NCBI GenBank assembly: GCA_016271365.2
Contig: CM057456.1
Location: forward strand, 166,549,501-166,613,500
From: Neoceratodus forsteri
Lineage: Eukaryota > Chordata > Ceratodontiformes > Ceratodontidae
Reading direction: 5' to 3'
DNA length: 64,000 nucleotides
The position numbers and the translations under genes were made by a program. Within the stretch, counting starts at the first letter, position 1. Every line of letters begins with the position of its first letter. The notes below the pieces were generated by a model that worked only from the letters and a program-made list of their open reading frames with translations, was not told the DNA's origin and did no database searches. This document shows positions 53,101-63,479 of this stretch, in pieces.

Positions 53101-55073
53101 TGTAACCCCTAGGTGGCTCTACGCCAAGGGCTATTACCCCTGCCTGCTTGGCTAGTAGAAGGTTAAGGGGACTGAGTTCTGAAATGGGTGCCTCCACCCA
53201 GAGGTCAGGGTTGGTAGTGGTCAAGCTAACCTGGGCACAGCCCTCTGGGACACTGTAACTCTCCTCTTTCCTTACTAATGGCCAGAACAATACACAATAA
53301 TCACTTTCACAATACCCCTGATACCCCACACAAGTACACACACTGTTTGCACATACCACCAGGGCTTTCCTCTGGCCTGGCGCTGGGGACCACCTGCAAA
53401 ACAAGGTTATACACAGCAAATAACAGCAGTACAGTACTCTTGCACAAACTGGAACTACAGTCAGGGTAAATACATAAAAGAGTTAGATCTGATTTATTCA
53501 AGGGACTTGAACAAGGAAGGGGCGTAATCAGGTTAATTTGCTTAAAGGCTCTGTCAGTCAAACAGTTATGCATGCATTTCAGGGTTCATAAACAGTCACA
53601 CACTCTGGGTACCCAGATGGAGAGTGGTGGGCTAGCCAGGAATGTTGCAGCTGGTTGGGGCCCTGTGATGGAAAAAAACAACATGCACAACACATACTAT
53701 TTGTAATCCAGACCCGGAGGGCTCAGTTCATGAAAAGAAAACAACAAGACAATCAGATGACATACTTTTAGATTAGGCTGTTGTTGTAGATAACTACTCT
53801 GATGATTACTCACGATACCCAAGACTGGACACAGGCTGAACGAAAATCGAGATAGCAGGTGGTTAATCTGGAATGCCAGGAGAAGCAGGGCCCACAAGAT
53901 TCACCGAGGTGTCATTCCTGTTCAAGTGTGGAGCAGGGGGCTGATCCCCAGGCAGGTCTCTCATCGGTGGCTTTCTCTGTGCAGTGGGGTAGTCTGGCAG
54001 GGCCAGTATGGCAAAGCCCATGCTGAATGGAGATGAATGCAGATTCAGTCCGATATGCTGGATAAAGCTTCCAGCAAGCAGAACACAGTTCACACAGTGG
54101 GGAACCAAATCATGATCCACTTTCAATACACAGCACATTTACATGAAAAGGATTCTATGGTACCAGCAAGCAGAACACAGTTCACACAGTGGGGAACAAA
54201 ATCATGACCCACTTTCAACACACAGCACATTTACATGTAAGGAAATTCTACTGTACCAGGCAAACCACTCTCCGGTCATGATCACAAAGTCTCTGCACAA
54301 ACCGGGGATTCAAAAGCAGCTGGAAATCCTGACAGGCCGATTGCATTCAGCAAAATCTTCAGTCTTCTTCAGGTACGAGCCTGGTAAAAAATCAGTGGCT
54401 TACTTTGTTCTCACAAACTTGGATTAAGTCCGAAATAATTCTCTTCTCTCACTCTCAGGGGCAGCAGGCAGGCATGCAGGCCAGAACTCAGGCCTTTCCA
54501 CAGTTCTCCTGCACAAAACTACTCAGACGGCTGCTTGACCATCTCAAGCTTTTGCTTCTTCAGTTCCCAACTAAGATCTGACTCAACTGGCAGCAAGCCA
54601 GGGACTTTCCACAGAATCCAAAAGGTTTGGTTGATTGATCTGTCTGTCAGTCACAACAAAGGCTCGCCCAAAACTGCAATTCCTTCAGATTTTGACTCCA
54701 GACTGCTCCTGTAGTCTGGCTCCATTTTACGTCCCACCAGTACTGATTGGTCCTATTTGGCAGTCCAGGACCAAAATAGTGGAGATAAACAAAACAGTCC
54801 TTGCTGCAAAGAAGGCAGGTTAGACAAACTACATTATCACTATCACCCTAAATGATTTTCAGCAAATAGTTACATCTTTCAACAGAGCTCCCTCTCAGAT
54901 TATTTATGACTGCAATCCAGTCAGCTCTTAAAGAGACAGTGCACAGAGGCTATACAGGCACTCTCTGGCAATTACATTTAAACTGCTAAAACTCAGGACA
55001 CCAACCTGGCAGTAAGCATTTAGGCAAGCTCAAGAAAGACTTTTTGGAAACCCCCATTTGTAGGGGGTTTACA
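53101..55073 (-). repeat. 5' LTR of the gypsy element (1,973 bp)
   Basis: Begins TGTAACCCCTAGGTGG and ends AGGGGGTTTACA on the plus strand. It matches the other LTR throughout, with scattered substitutions (one to five per 60 bases in sampled stretches) and a few indels, for instance a deletion near 54,665. It carries the same 92-bp tandem duplication (54,071-54,255). The promoter should lie here, but no TATA box stood out. Confidence 0.93.
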
Positions 55074-55077
55074 CAAT

Positions 55078-55406
55078 ACTCTCAAATATAATGACAATTT
55101 TGCATGCAGACTTGGGTTTGGCTGAAATAAGGCAGTGCAAGGTGGGGGATGGTTTTATGCTGCCCTGCTTTCCCTTGAATCCAGTTGTCTGGTTTGGTTT
55201 CAAAATGCACTAGCCAAGCATAAGTACACTTAAACACTCAACATTTGATTTTTGTTGAAACAGTCTATCGGAAAACTTTTTGTTGCCACAGAGATTGAAA
55301 CAGGTGGGAGAAAAGGTGCAAATGATCCCATTCACCTAAATGGAGTGCTAACTGTGAAGCCTTAAGTGGTAAGGCAGTTTCTTCCTTGTGAATATACGTT
55401 CAGTAA
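55078..55406. other. No gene seen
   Basis: Host flank of the gypsy element. AT-rich and without motifs. Confidence 0.4.
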
Positions 55407-55554
55407 GCAATAATACCCGACAAGGTGGGTGGTATAGGGCTATACCAGACCACCCAGGGGCGTAATGGGTGCCCGACGCCACAGGTGGAGGGTCTTATAG
55501 CCCCTGGAAGGTCTGGTATAACCCACTACCACCCACCCTGGAGAGTATTATTGC
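55407..55554. mobile_element. Fold-back MITE, 148 bp
   Basis: Arms GCAATAATACCCGACAAGGT, GGGTGGTA and TATACCAGACC pair with GGTCTGGTATA, TACCACCC and AGAGTATTATTGC. The core is GGGGCGTAATGGGTGCCCGA. The element is almost wholly self-complementary. Confidence 0.75.
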
Positions 55555-55601
55555 ACGTAGAAAATGGGCACTGTAAAAAAAAATTGTTTCATTCAAAAAA
55601 T

Positions 55602-55803
55602 AATTTTTAAATCAAGGATGGAAATTATGTGCAAAACACTAGAGAAAAGGAGTGTGTATGGCTATAAGGAAATTCCTCAGACACTTTGACCAGTGAGCCT
55701 GTAGCTTAAGGTTAGAGCACTGGAACAGCATACCAGACATCTGAGGTTTGAATCCCAGTAGGCCACATTTTTCCTTTCTCATTTCCATCCTTGATTTAAA
55801 AAT
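55602..55803 (+). mobile_element. TIR-flanked element with a tRNA-like core
   Basis: TIR ATTTTTAAATCAAGGATGGA and its complement (55,781-55,803) enclose a tRNA-like segment at 55,692-55,768. A box: TAGCTTAAGGTTAGAGCACT. B box: GGTTTGAATCC. The ends TGAGCCT/AGGCCA can pair. The anticodon region is imperfect, so it is not a credible working tRNA gene. It could be a tRNA captured in a MITE, or a SINE flanked by a chance inverted repeat. Confidence 0.6.
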
Positions 55804-55809
55804 ATGTAT

Positions 55810-57570
55810 ACCTTGCAGGGGTTAAACTGCACTGAGAGTAGTGGTATTTCTAACATTCAAAAAAATAATAAATACTTAGTTTACAGTAAGTTTTGTAATA
55901 AAATAGTTCCTCCTCCTGTATGAGTGTTCTTCCTTGAAGCTGGTTGTCATGGTTACACACACACCTATGATCTGTTTTATTGCTGCATCTATCTGTCTGA
56001 TCCCCCACCCCATTGAATCGCTATCAAGCGAACACCATGTCTGGATCTCCAGCTTGTTGTTACCAGTACATCTAGAACAAAACAGCAGGAAAGAGCAGAC
56101 TGGTAGTGGTGACACATTTACCAGGATGTGTAAATACAGAATTACGAGGCGAAACATGAGTGCTCTAAATTATTTTTTTCTTTTATGTTTAAATCGGCAG
56201 GGGATGGGTAGGGGGTGCTCACTAAGAAACAAAATGGACAGGTGCCTGGAGAAGCAGACATGAGATCGCAATCAAGAGACTGCAGAACATGGCTGGGATA
56301 AGTTATTATTTGTGTCTCTCCCCGACCACAGAAATAAAAACTGCAGTGTAGGAAGCGAGAGGTGATGATTTAACAGGACTTGTTAAATGTTGTGTCCTCA
56401 ACTGCCTGCCCCTTCCCACCGCAGTTTTGCTGTCTCCTTTGCTTTGGTCTGTTACCTCCATGACCTTTCTCACTGAGAATATCTGTTGCTGTTTCATTTT
56501 GAATTTTATTTCTTTGCCTGGTTATACCTGAAGAAGGATCATTACTTCACACTGAATTGGGAATGCAGCCAGCATTTGTGTGTACTAAGCACTGTTCATT
56601 GCTCTATTGAACAAGGCAGTGTGAGAGCGGGTGAACGGGAAGAGGTTTCATTATTTGTTCTTTTTCTTTTTTGTTAAACATGCCTCCTAGCACTCAAAAG
56701 AGATGGGAGTGCACCAACAGTAGAGAGGGAGTGGGACATCAGAAATATAGCAACGATCACCTGATACACTGCTACATTACAGAACTGAGGTGCAAGTTGT
56801 GTCATTATATTCATTTATTTAATGTGAACATTGGGTTGTTGTTGGTATTTAAAACTAAAAAGACTGCCGGAACAAGGGCAAGTGGCAAATTTGAAAACGA
56901 GCATCAGGGGGGCTGTACAACTATGGCCGATTTAACTTTTTTTTTTACTTTCCGGCTCTGATGTGGTGACTGTTTGTTCTTGTGACAGTTTAAGTCAGAT
57001 GGGGGGAGGGCTCTCTCTCACTAAGTGACAAATAAATATAGCAGTGTTTGACTTTTCAAACTTCTAATGGCCCAGTACTATTTAGAACAATACGGAGCAA
57101 CAGAGACTGGGACTAGTTATTTCCTGGTCTCTGTTGTCTCATACTGGACTGATTGATTTGTGCTTTTAGCCAATCAGGAACAAGATTACACTTTGCCCAT
57201 TTTTTAATTCAGACTAGTTTTCATTCAAACAACTGAGGATTTTGGATGGCCCTGCTGATTAGAAACTTGAATAACTAGTTGGTAACAGTGATCCTGTACT
57301 TAACAATCTACAACCTAGATGCTCACATGCAAAGAATACAATAAAAACCTGACTGAAGTCTAAAAATAAGCTTATAGAACACATAAAATGTATTTGAACA
57401 TTTATCTTTACCTATGCAAAATCATTGCATCCCAAGTAAAACTCAGGTAAATTACAGGGTACCCTGACTACTGTATGATGTAGTAAACATATATCGTGTT
57501 GTCTGTAAACTGGGTAAGGCCCACTAGGCATAACTGCCCATCTTCAGGAGTGACCCAGGAGCACTGGAGA
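55810..57570. other. No gene seen; one small hairpin
   Basis: Apart from a short imperfect hairpin at 57,090-57,150 (GCAACAGAGAC / GTCTCTGTTG), I see no repeat, ORF domain or tRNA-like feature. Confidence 0.4.
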
Positions 57571-57571
57571 G

Positions 57572-57872
57572 GTTATTTATTTAGCTTTTGTTAACCAGGT
57601 AAGTACACTAGACAAAACATATGCCTATTTTCAGGTATGACCCAGGACAGTACAGGAAATCCAAAGAACATACAGAGTACAAATTGAAGCAAGTAGGGCA
57701 GATACACTGAAGTCAGAAGCATAACATAAATAGTAAGATAATTCAGGTTAAGTGACTTGCTCGGAGTCACAAAGCATGCAAGTGGAGGTTGTGGGAATCA
57801 AATCCAAGTCTGCTGGATGTACCCAGTTCAATCACTGTTTGTTACTCTAACCACTAGGTATACTGTCAGCCA
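57572..57872 (-). mobile_element. CORE/MIR-like tRNA-derived SINE
   Basis: On the minus strand the head reads '...taaccactaggt...' back to the B-box region (ATTTGATTCCCACAACC). The 'AAGTGACTTGCTCGGAGTCAC' block is the reverse of the conserved CORE part of MIR-type SINEs ('TGTGACCTTGGGCAAGTCACTT'-type). The 3' tail is TAAATAAATAA, i.e. TTATTTATTTA at 57,572, followed by 'aaccaggtaagtacac', comparable to the LINE tails at 23.2 and 29.0 kb. Confidence 0.75.
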
Positions 57873-58325
57873 TAATAACACCCAGATATAATGTTTTAAT
57901 ATATGATTTCAATTATAGTGCACAGTACCTGCAGTGCAAACTATGAACATTAAACACTTTACATTTTACTAAAACTGAATTATTCGCCACTCCATCTGCT
58001 TATTTGTTCTTACACCAAAGTGGGTGAATAGTTGACAGAGCACTGTAAATAGCTTTTGATCATGCTTCATTATTCTACATCCAGAAACAGATATATTTGC
58101 TTATTCTGGATTTATTTAATATTGATTTTCTGTGGCTTCCTAAATAGAATTTATTTAGCACTGTATGAGGCAGATGTTTTTAAGTTTTGGAAGAGAGGCA
58201 ACACATCTTATCTATTAAGGATTAATTTTAGGAACATAGTTTTTCTTCATATTTAAAACATATTCAAATGTCAGTGGATTCATTTAGTAGTTCATGCTGA
58301 CTAATATATGCTGCAGAAAACAGTA
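57873..58325. other. No gene seen
   Basis: AT-rich sequence with no recognisable element. Confidence 0.4.
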
Positions 58326-58329
58326 AAGA

Positions 58330-58980
58330 ATTTGTTGTGGAGCCAGCCTGGTGGTGCTGAGGGTTGATGCGCTGGACGCCACACCTCGCACCATGCTGGC
58401 GACCCGGGTTTGGGAATGGACTCGTGTCGGTGGGGAGAGAGGGGATTGAGCATCTGGAGGACTGCTCTCCCCCTCTGGGTGGGCATCAGGTAGCCTCGCT
58501 CCATTGTGGCCCCTGGTGGAGACCAGTAGCCCTACAAGTCAGCGAGGCTAGATGCTATGTCAGGGCGGAGCGGTGGTGGCTGGCTTCATGTAGGTGCACT
58601 GCTGGCATTGCACATTCATGCTCCGGGGGAAAAACAATCAAGACAAAATCCCCCCCAGGACTAGGGAGGCGACAAGGGCTCCAGTGGACTGTGCCCACAT
58701 CCCCAGTGTTGAGCCATCTCCCCAACAGGTGCCATAGCCTCTCTCTGGATGGACCCTCTAATTCCAGAACAGGCCATCCAGTAGGAGGGGTGGGCCCTCT
58801 CCTGGGGGATGATCCAGGGGGCTAGGAAGTCTGGTGGGGGAGTTGAAGGAGAGACAGGCTTCAGGCAGGGGATTAGAGGAGTTGTCTGAGCGGGCACCTG
58901 TGAGAGATGCCCTCATCACAGGGGGAGCACTAAAAAAGAATTCACAAACAAAAAAAAATAATTTTTTGCAAAGCACTCAG
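58330..58980 (+). repeat. Composite SINE-like repeat, copy 1
   Basis: The start GTGCTGAGGGTTGATGCGCT and CGACCCGGGTTTGGGAATGG resemble A and B boxes. A long GC-rich body follows ('ggcccctggtggagacc', 'gactagggaggcgacaagg'), and it ends in A-rich sequence 'caaacaaaaaaaaataat' (58,945-58,965). It shares layout with 59,330-59,975 and a segment with 37.9 kb. The ORF at 58,364-58,825 has no domain. Confidence 0.5.
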
Positions 58981-59329
58981 GGTCTACGGTAGAACTCCAG
59001 CAATTTCCCAGCAATTTTTGCAAAAAATCTCTGCAATTTCAGGTTACTTTTCCCTCAATTTTCCAGAGGCCCTGCCCATGTGTGCTGATATTTATATATT
59101 TTTGTATCATCCAGTGTAATATAAATAGTAAAAGATGTTTAGGCACTTACTAAATGAAAACTGTGGCTTCAGGAAGGAAAGCAGTCCTCAGCTGATGGAG
59201 AGGCTGGTGGGAAGCGTAGGTGGTTAAACTGAAGCATGGCTGGTTACAACAAAGCAGTGCGGGTGGTTTCCTTACTGATTCTATGAGTAGCAAAGCAGAA
59301 AGAATGTGAAGCAGAGCAGCATTCATTTT

Positions 59330-59975
59330 AAGATGTTGAAATCTAGCACTACTGCTTGCAATGCCAGTGACCCAGGGTTGGAAGTGAACTCGGGTTGCTG
59401 GACGTCTGGGCAGGGGAGTAGGATCGAGCACCCAAGGGGCTGTTCTCCTCCTCCTCCTCCTCCTCCGAGGAGAAGGGTGGGCTCTAGGCACCGATGCTTT
59501 GCCACCACCTGGGTGACCATGGGTGGTGGTGCAATGGAGCTGCAGAGCAATCAGGAGGGGAGGACGCTGGCCAGCATCTGGAGCCGTGGCATGTCTCTAC
59601 ATGCTCTACTTCCTTGGATCCCCTTGAGTGTCAGTGCCCTCAGGGACACAGATGAGAAAACCAGGAACAACATCAGCCACTGGCAGAAGAGACCCGACTG
59701 CCCCAGACTTCATAACCAGGCTCCATGAGGGACCGACTGGGCTGCTTAACACACACTAAGGGACTGTGGAGGGGATGACCTAGGGTCCCCTCCCTTCCAG
59801 CCTGGGGGGTACAACCCAGGCAGGATGGGGGCATGCCCACAGGAGTTCCTCAGCATTACCTGGTGCAAGCTAGGGGATACATATCCTAGGGATCTCTGAA
59901 AAGTGGAGACTGATGCTGTGAGAAGGGGGCACAAAAAGAGAAAATAAAAAAAATTAAAAAAAGATGCTGAAATCT
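59330..59975 (+). repeat. Composite SINE-like repeat, copy 2
   Basis: 'gacccagggttggaagtgaactcgg' and 'gatcgagcacccaaggggctgttctcc' parallel 58,400-58,465. A (CTC)n run is at 59,448-59,466. It ends in an A-rich tail 'aaaataaaaaaaattaaaaaaa' (59,941-59,961). Confidence 0.5.
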
Positions 59976-60179
59976 TAAGGAGTCTGTGAAGTGACATGCA
60001 ATTTCAGTGAGGCACCGGTACAAGAATTCAAAATCTGCAAACCAAGCAGGATTCCGTGATTTTTACCAGTGTTACCAGTAAAAACAGAAAACCAGGTTTC
60101 CTGGCTTTAAGGAGTACAGCAGACTCATCAGCACTGCTATTGGCAGGTTTCAGTCCTTCCTTTGAGACAGTAGGCAGAG

Positions 60180-61368
60180 GGTGGTGATGGGAAATTTCTC
60201 TTCACTCGTGAAGCCCCTGATCTTGGCATATTAGTATATTCTAGGGCTCAATACTATCATCTGTGCTGTTTGTGGTGAACATGCTGCCCCTGGATGAGAT
60301 CATTAGACACAACAGACTGGGTTTTCACTCCCATGCAGATGGCATCCAGCTGTATCAGTCATTTGCATCCAGGACACAAGACACAGTTGAAGTACTCAGT
60401 CTGTGCCTGACTGAGATCCAGGACAGCATGTCTTTCAGCTGACTAAGACTCAACTAGGTAAAATAGAGGAATTAGTGATTGTGCCTGGTCGATGGCAAGG
60501 GGTCAGGAGCTGCAGGGGAGATGACTGACCTGGTGTCTTGTCCCTCTAGGCTTGTAGCTTCATCTAAAGTGAAGAATCTGGGATTCATTCTGGATGAAAG
60601 ACTTACACTTGAGGTTCAGATGTCATCCATAGTTCAGAGTGCCTTTTAGCATCTCAGGAATATTTCAGGATTGAATCCTTGATCCCACCAAATGACTTGC
60701 CGCCATTAGAACATGCTTCTGTAACTCTCAGACTTGACTACTGTAACACAGTATCTTATATTTTGGGGTTAGTAGAGGGGTCCAATGATGCCTGTCACTG
60801 GTGAAGAATATAGCACCAACGTTGCTGACGGGTCTTCTGAACTCCTGTCATGTAACCATGGTCCTGCGTGACATGCACTGGCTGCCAGTGAAGTAGCAAA
60901 TTACCTTCAACGTCAGTTTATTGACCTATAAAGCCCTATATGGGCAAGGCCCAGGTTATCTGAGGGACCTCCTGATGCCCTAACATACCTCTTGCCCCCT
61001 CCGCTCCTCTGAGGTGGGCCTCCTAGCTAGCAGTTGCCAGAGCTAGGCAAAAGTCTTTGGGTGTTCATCCTTTTGAGGTCACTGGCCCAACCCTGTGGTA
61101 CTCACTGCTGAGGTCCTTGAGGGAGGTCCTGTTGATGGAGGCCTTTAAGAGTAGCCTGAAAATTTGTTTAGAGAGGCTTTTGGGGACCAGTTAATTGCCT
61201 TCTCCACTGGCTGTTATTTTATTTCATCTTATTTATTTTACTTATTTTTTTTAAATAATTTATCTGGTCCTGTGATGTTTAGCTGTGGTTTCATACATGT
61301 ATTATCTACATTTCTTTTTATGTAAAGTGCTCTAAGCCCCAGGGAATAAGCACTAAATAAGTTTACTA
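60180..61368 (+). mobile_element. L2-like LINE, 3' half, plus strand
   Basis: RT from FVVNMLPLDEIIRHNRLGF with the catalytic box as HADGIQLYQSF near 60,335 (expected YADD). KVKNLGFILDERLTLEVQMS is at 60,570. The 3' end 'gtgctctaagccccagggaataagcactaaataag' is typical of L2-type tails, although not identical to 6.2 kb. It is 5'-truncated and frame-broken. Same LINE group as 2.5 and 35 kb. Confidence 0.75.
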
Positions 61369-61369
61369 C

Positions 61370-62086
61370 TGCCACTTTGAGAAGTCAAGGGACAAGGCTG
61401 TTGTATTCATTTTGTAAATAGCAAGAGCCGAGCCTCCATAGAGTACCATCATGAGGGCAAAAGCCTCAAACCCAATGGAAAACTGGCTCTCTTTGTGCAG
61501 ATAAGTAGTGTGAATACATGTTAGGCAAACCTAGAGTAGACACCCTTTCTTCTTACAAAGGTACAATTGTTCTAATAAGATTCTTGGTCTTTGTTTCTAA
61601 ACAGAGACATTTTTCAATTTTGTTTTTTTTTTTCAAAATTATCAAAGAAACAGCTATCCAGCTTGACAGGGAGAGTACGACAGAGAAAAAATAGTCTAGG
61701 AAGCACATTCTTTTTAATAGTTTTACTCTGACCATCATGGTCCAAAGAAGGGATGCCCATATACAGTATCAAGACTGGAACAAATGTCGTCCATAAATAG
61801 AACACAGTTTATATCAAATTGCATTTAATAATCTTAGAAATGTTGACCTCCAAGTCACTTAAGTTTCTCAAAAAAAGGACTAATAGATGGAGGAGCAATA
61901 GTTGTGATGTTTGTATCAGGTTTTCATGAGATAGCTTTACATTCTGTCACTTCACTTTATAGCCTAAGAACTACCAAATGTATTAATTAATGTTAATATA
62001 ATAGGGTGAGAGTTCAATAGGTTCCCTAGATAAAGCAGGATGTTGTTAGCATAAAGAGGGATGTTGTGTTTTATGCTGTTTAAAAG

Positions 62087-62094
<8 letters not shown>
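61370..62094. other. No gene seen
   Basis: AT-rich sequence with a T-run at 61,620-61,634. The ORFs carry no recognisable domain. Confidence 0.4.

Positions 62095-62126
<32 letters not shown>
62095..62126. repeat. (AT)n microsatellite
   Basis: A pure AT run of about 16 units, then an interrupted 'gtatatacacatatata' extension. Confidence 0.95.
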
Positions 62127-62133
<7 letters not shown>

Positions 62134-62279
62134 CACATATATATAAACAGCTGCTCAACCAAGAGCAACCTAGCATACCAGGAACTAACAAAACAATGTG
62201 GTGTACCTGCATCTCCTATAAGCTATCATGCACAATGTGCACTGATATTAAACCAGTATGTTCACTTTGTTAAAGTAAA

Positions 62280-62900
62280 ACCAACCCTCTGATGCCCTGA
62301 GTTTGTTCCTGAGCCCGGGTAGTTAGCCCCACAAGCTGTAGCACTGCTGCTGCACTGGCAGGCGAGCCTGGATGGCACCCTTTCGCTTGTCCACCCTACC
62401 CCATCACTGGTCATGGGACCTACCTTGTTTTCAGTCCCTCCTGTGGGTTATCCCCCATGGTGGGGCATTTTTATGAGCACGGACCAGTTTGTCCCCTTAT
62501 GTCCTCTTACCCCTGCATGCTGAAGATGGGCACAGCAGTCAACAGTGTGGTGCCAGTGAGGGGAACTGCTTTATCCTGTAGCAGCTCGGGTGATTTTCTA
62601 TGCATTTCTCCCTGCCCCCTAGGATAGCAGCATGCTCAGACCTACAAGGATATTGGTGCATACATGATAGCACACCATCACCAAGCCCAGCTGACATTCA
62701 CCCTCCCACTTAGCTTCTGCTGTGCCTCCACTAGTGGTCCCCAAGGGAGCAGCACTATAGTGGAGAAAGCAACATTTCATCTCCAGAGGAGGAGAATGTC
62801 CTGTGGGTGCTCAGTCCTTCTCCCCCCACCGGCCCTTCAATGATGCCAACTCATTCCAAAACCTGAGTCACCAGCATCGCAAGTGGTAGCTCTGCCAGTG
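62280..62900. repeat. GC-richer unknown block, possibly the composite repeat in reverse
   Basis: 'gcctccactagtggtccccaa' (62,730) is the reverse complement type of 'ggcccctagtggaggcc' at 37,898. No ORF domain is seen. Confidence 0.35.
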
Positions 62901-62989
62901 AGTCTGCTCCTTTTTTTATTTTATACCCATTTTATAATCATTCCATTGATTCAGATAGGCTCCACAATGTTTTCATGTCAGAAACATTC

Positions 62990-63195
62990 TCTGTTTTAAG
63001 TAGCTTACAGCTTGTGTACTCCTTCTGGGATTAGAACCCCAGTTCCTTGTTTCTTAAATTGTACCTTTACATCTTCACCACAAGAGCTGCCATTCATTTC
63101 AGTAGAGCTTGGTGATACAGTGGATGTGTCTTGGGTTAGTAAGCAAGGGTCCAGGGATTTGAATCCAGGTAAGAGCACATTTTATTTTTCTATTT
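62990..63195. repeat. Pair of tRNA-like segments in opposite orientation
   Basis: CTGGGATTAGAACCCCAG (63,027-63,045) is a reversed B box. GGGATTTGAATCCAGG (63,153-63,168) is a forward B box, preceded by TTGGGTTAGTAAGCAAGG, an A-box-like stretch. They face each other about 110 bp apart. Two SINE heads, or one inverted duplication, are possible. Confidence 0.45.
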
Positions 63196-63479
63196 AGCAG
63201 GCAACCAAGCTTTGAATTCTTACAGTAGCTTTAACTTATTTCCTCAATGTTTTTTTGTTCTTGAAATTACACTTGAGTGGTGACCCACAGCGGCATGGAG
63301 TGACAATAGTAAGCATTATAAAAAAATATATAATTCGTGTGGGGAGGAAATATCCCTGTCTGAACAGGAAGCTCCTGATCTGCCAAGGAAGGGCTTCAAC
63401 TTCTTAATAAATTGCAAGAGAACAAAACCGGGGGGGGGGGGGTGCTTACCTTCCCACCAAAACTGAATAATAGTACTGC

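Larger units (their letters stand above)
39796..55073 (-). mobile_element. Ty3/gypsy LTR retrotransposon with PNMA-like Gag, complete but dead
   Basis: Two long LTRs with TG...CA ends enclose gag, protease, RT, RNase H and integrase in Ty3/gypsy order (integrase last) on the minus strand. CAAT flanks both outer edges (39,792-39,795 and 55,074-55,077), a 4-bp target duplication. A hAT element (43,966-45,492) and a LINE (49,026-52,221) are nested inside; without them the element is about 10.5 kb. Coding parts carry scattered stops. The LTRs differ from each other by a few percent in the stretches compared by eye, so the insertion is fairly old. Confidence 0.93.

Noticed and set aside
55692..55768. 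Functional tRNA gene
   Set aside because: A and B boxes are present, but the anticodon and acceptor arms do not fold convincingly. It sits inside a TIR element.
58364..58825. 153-codon ORF as a gene
   Set aside because: It lies inside a GC-rich repeat that recurs at 59.3 kb without keeping the frame.
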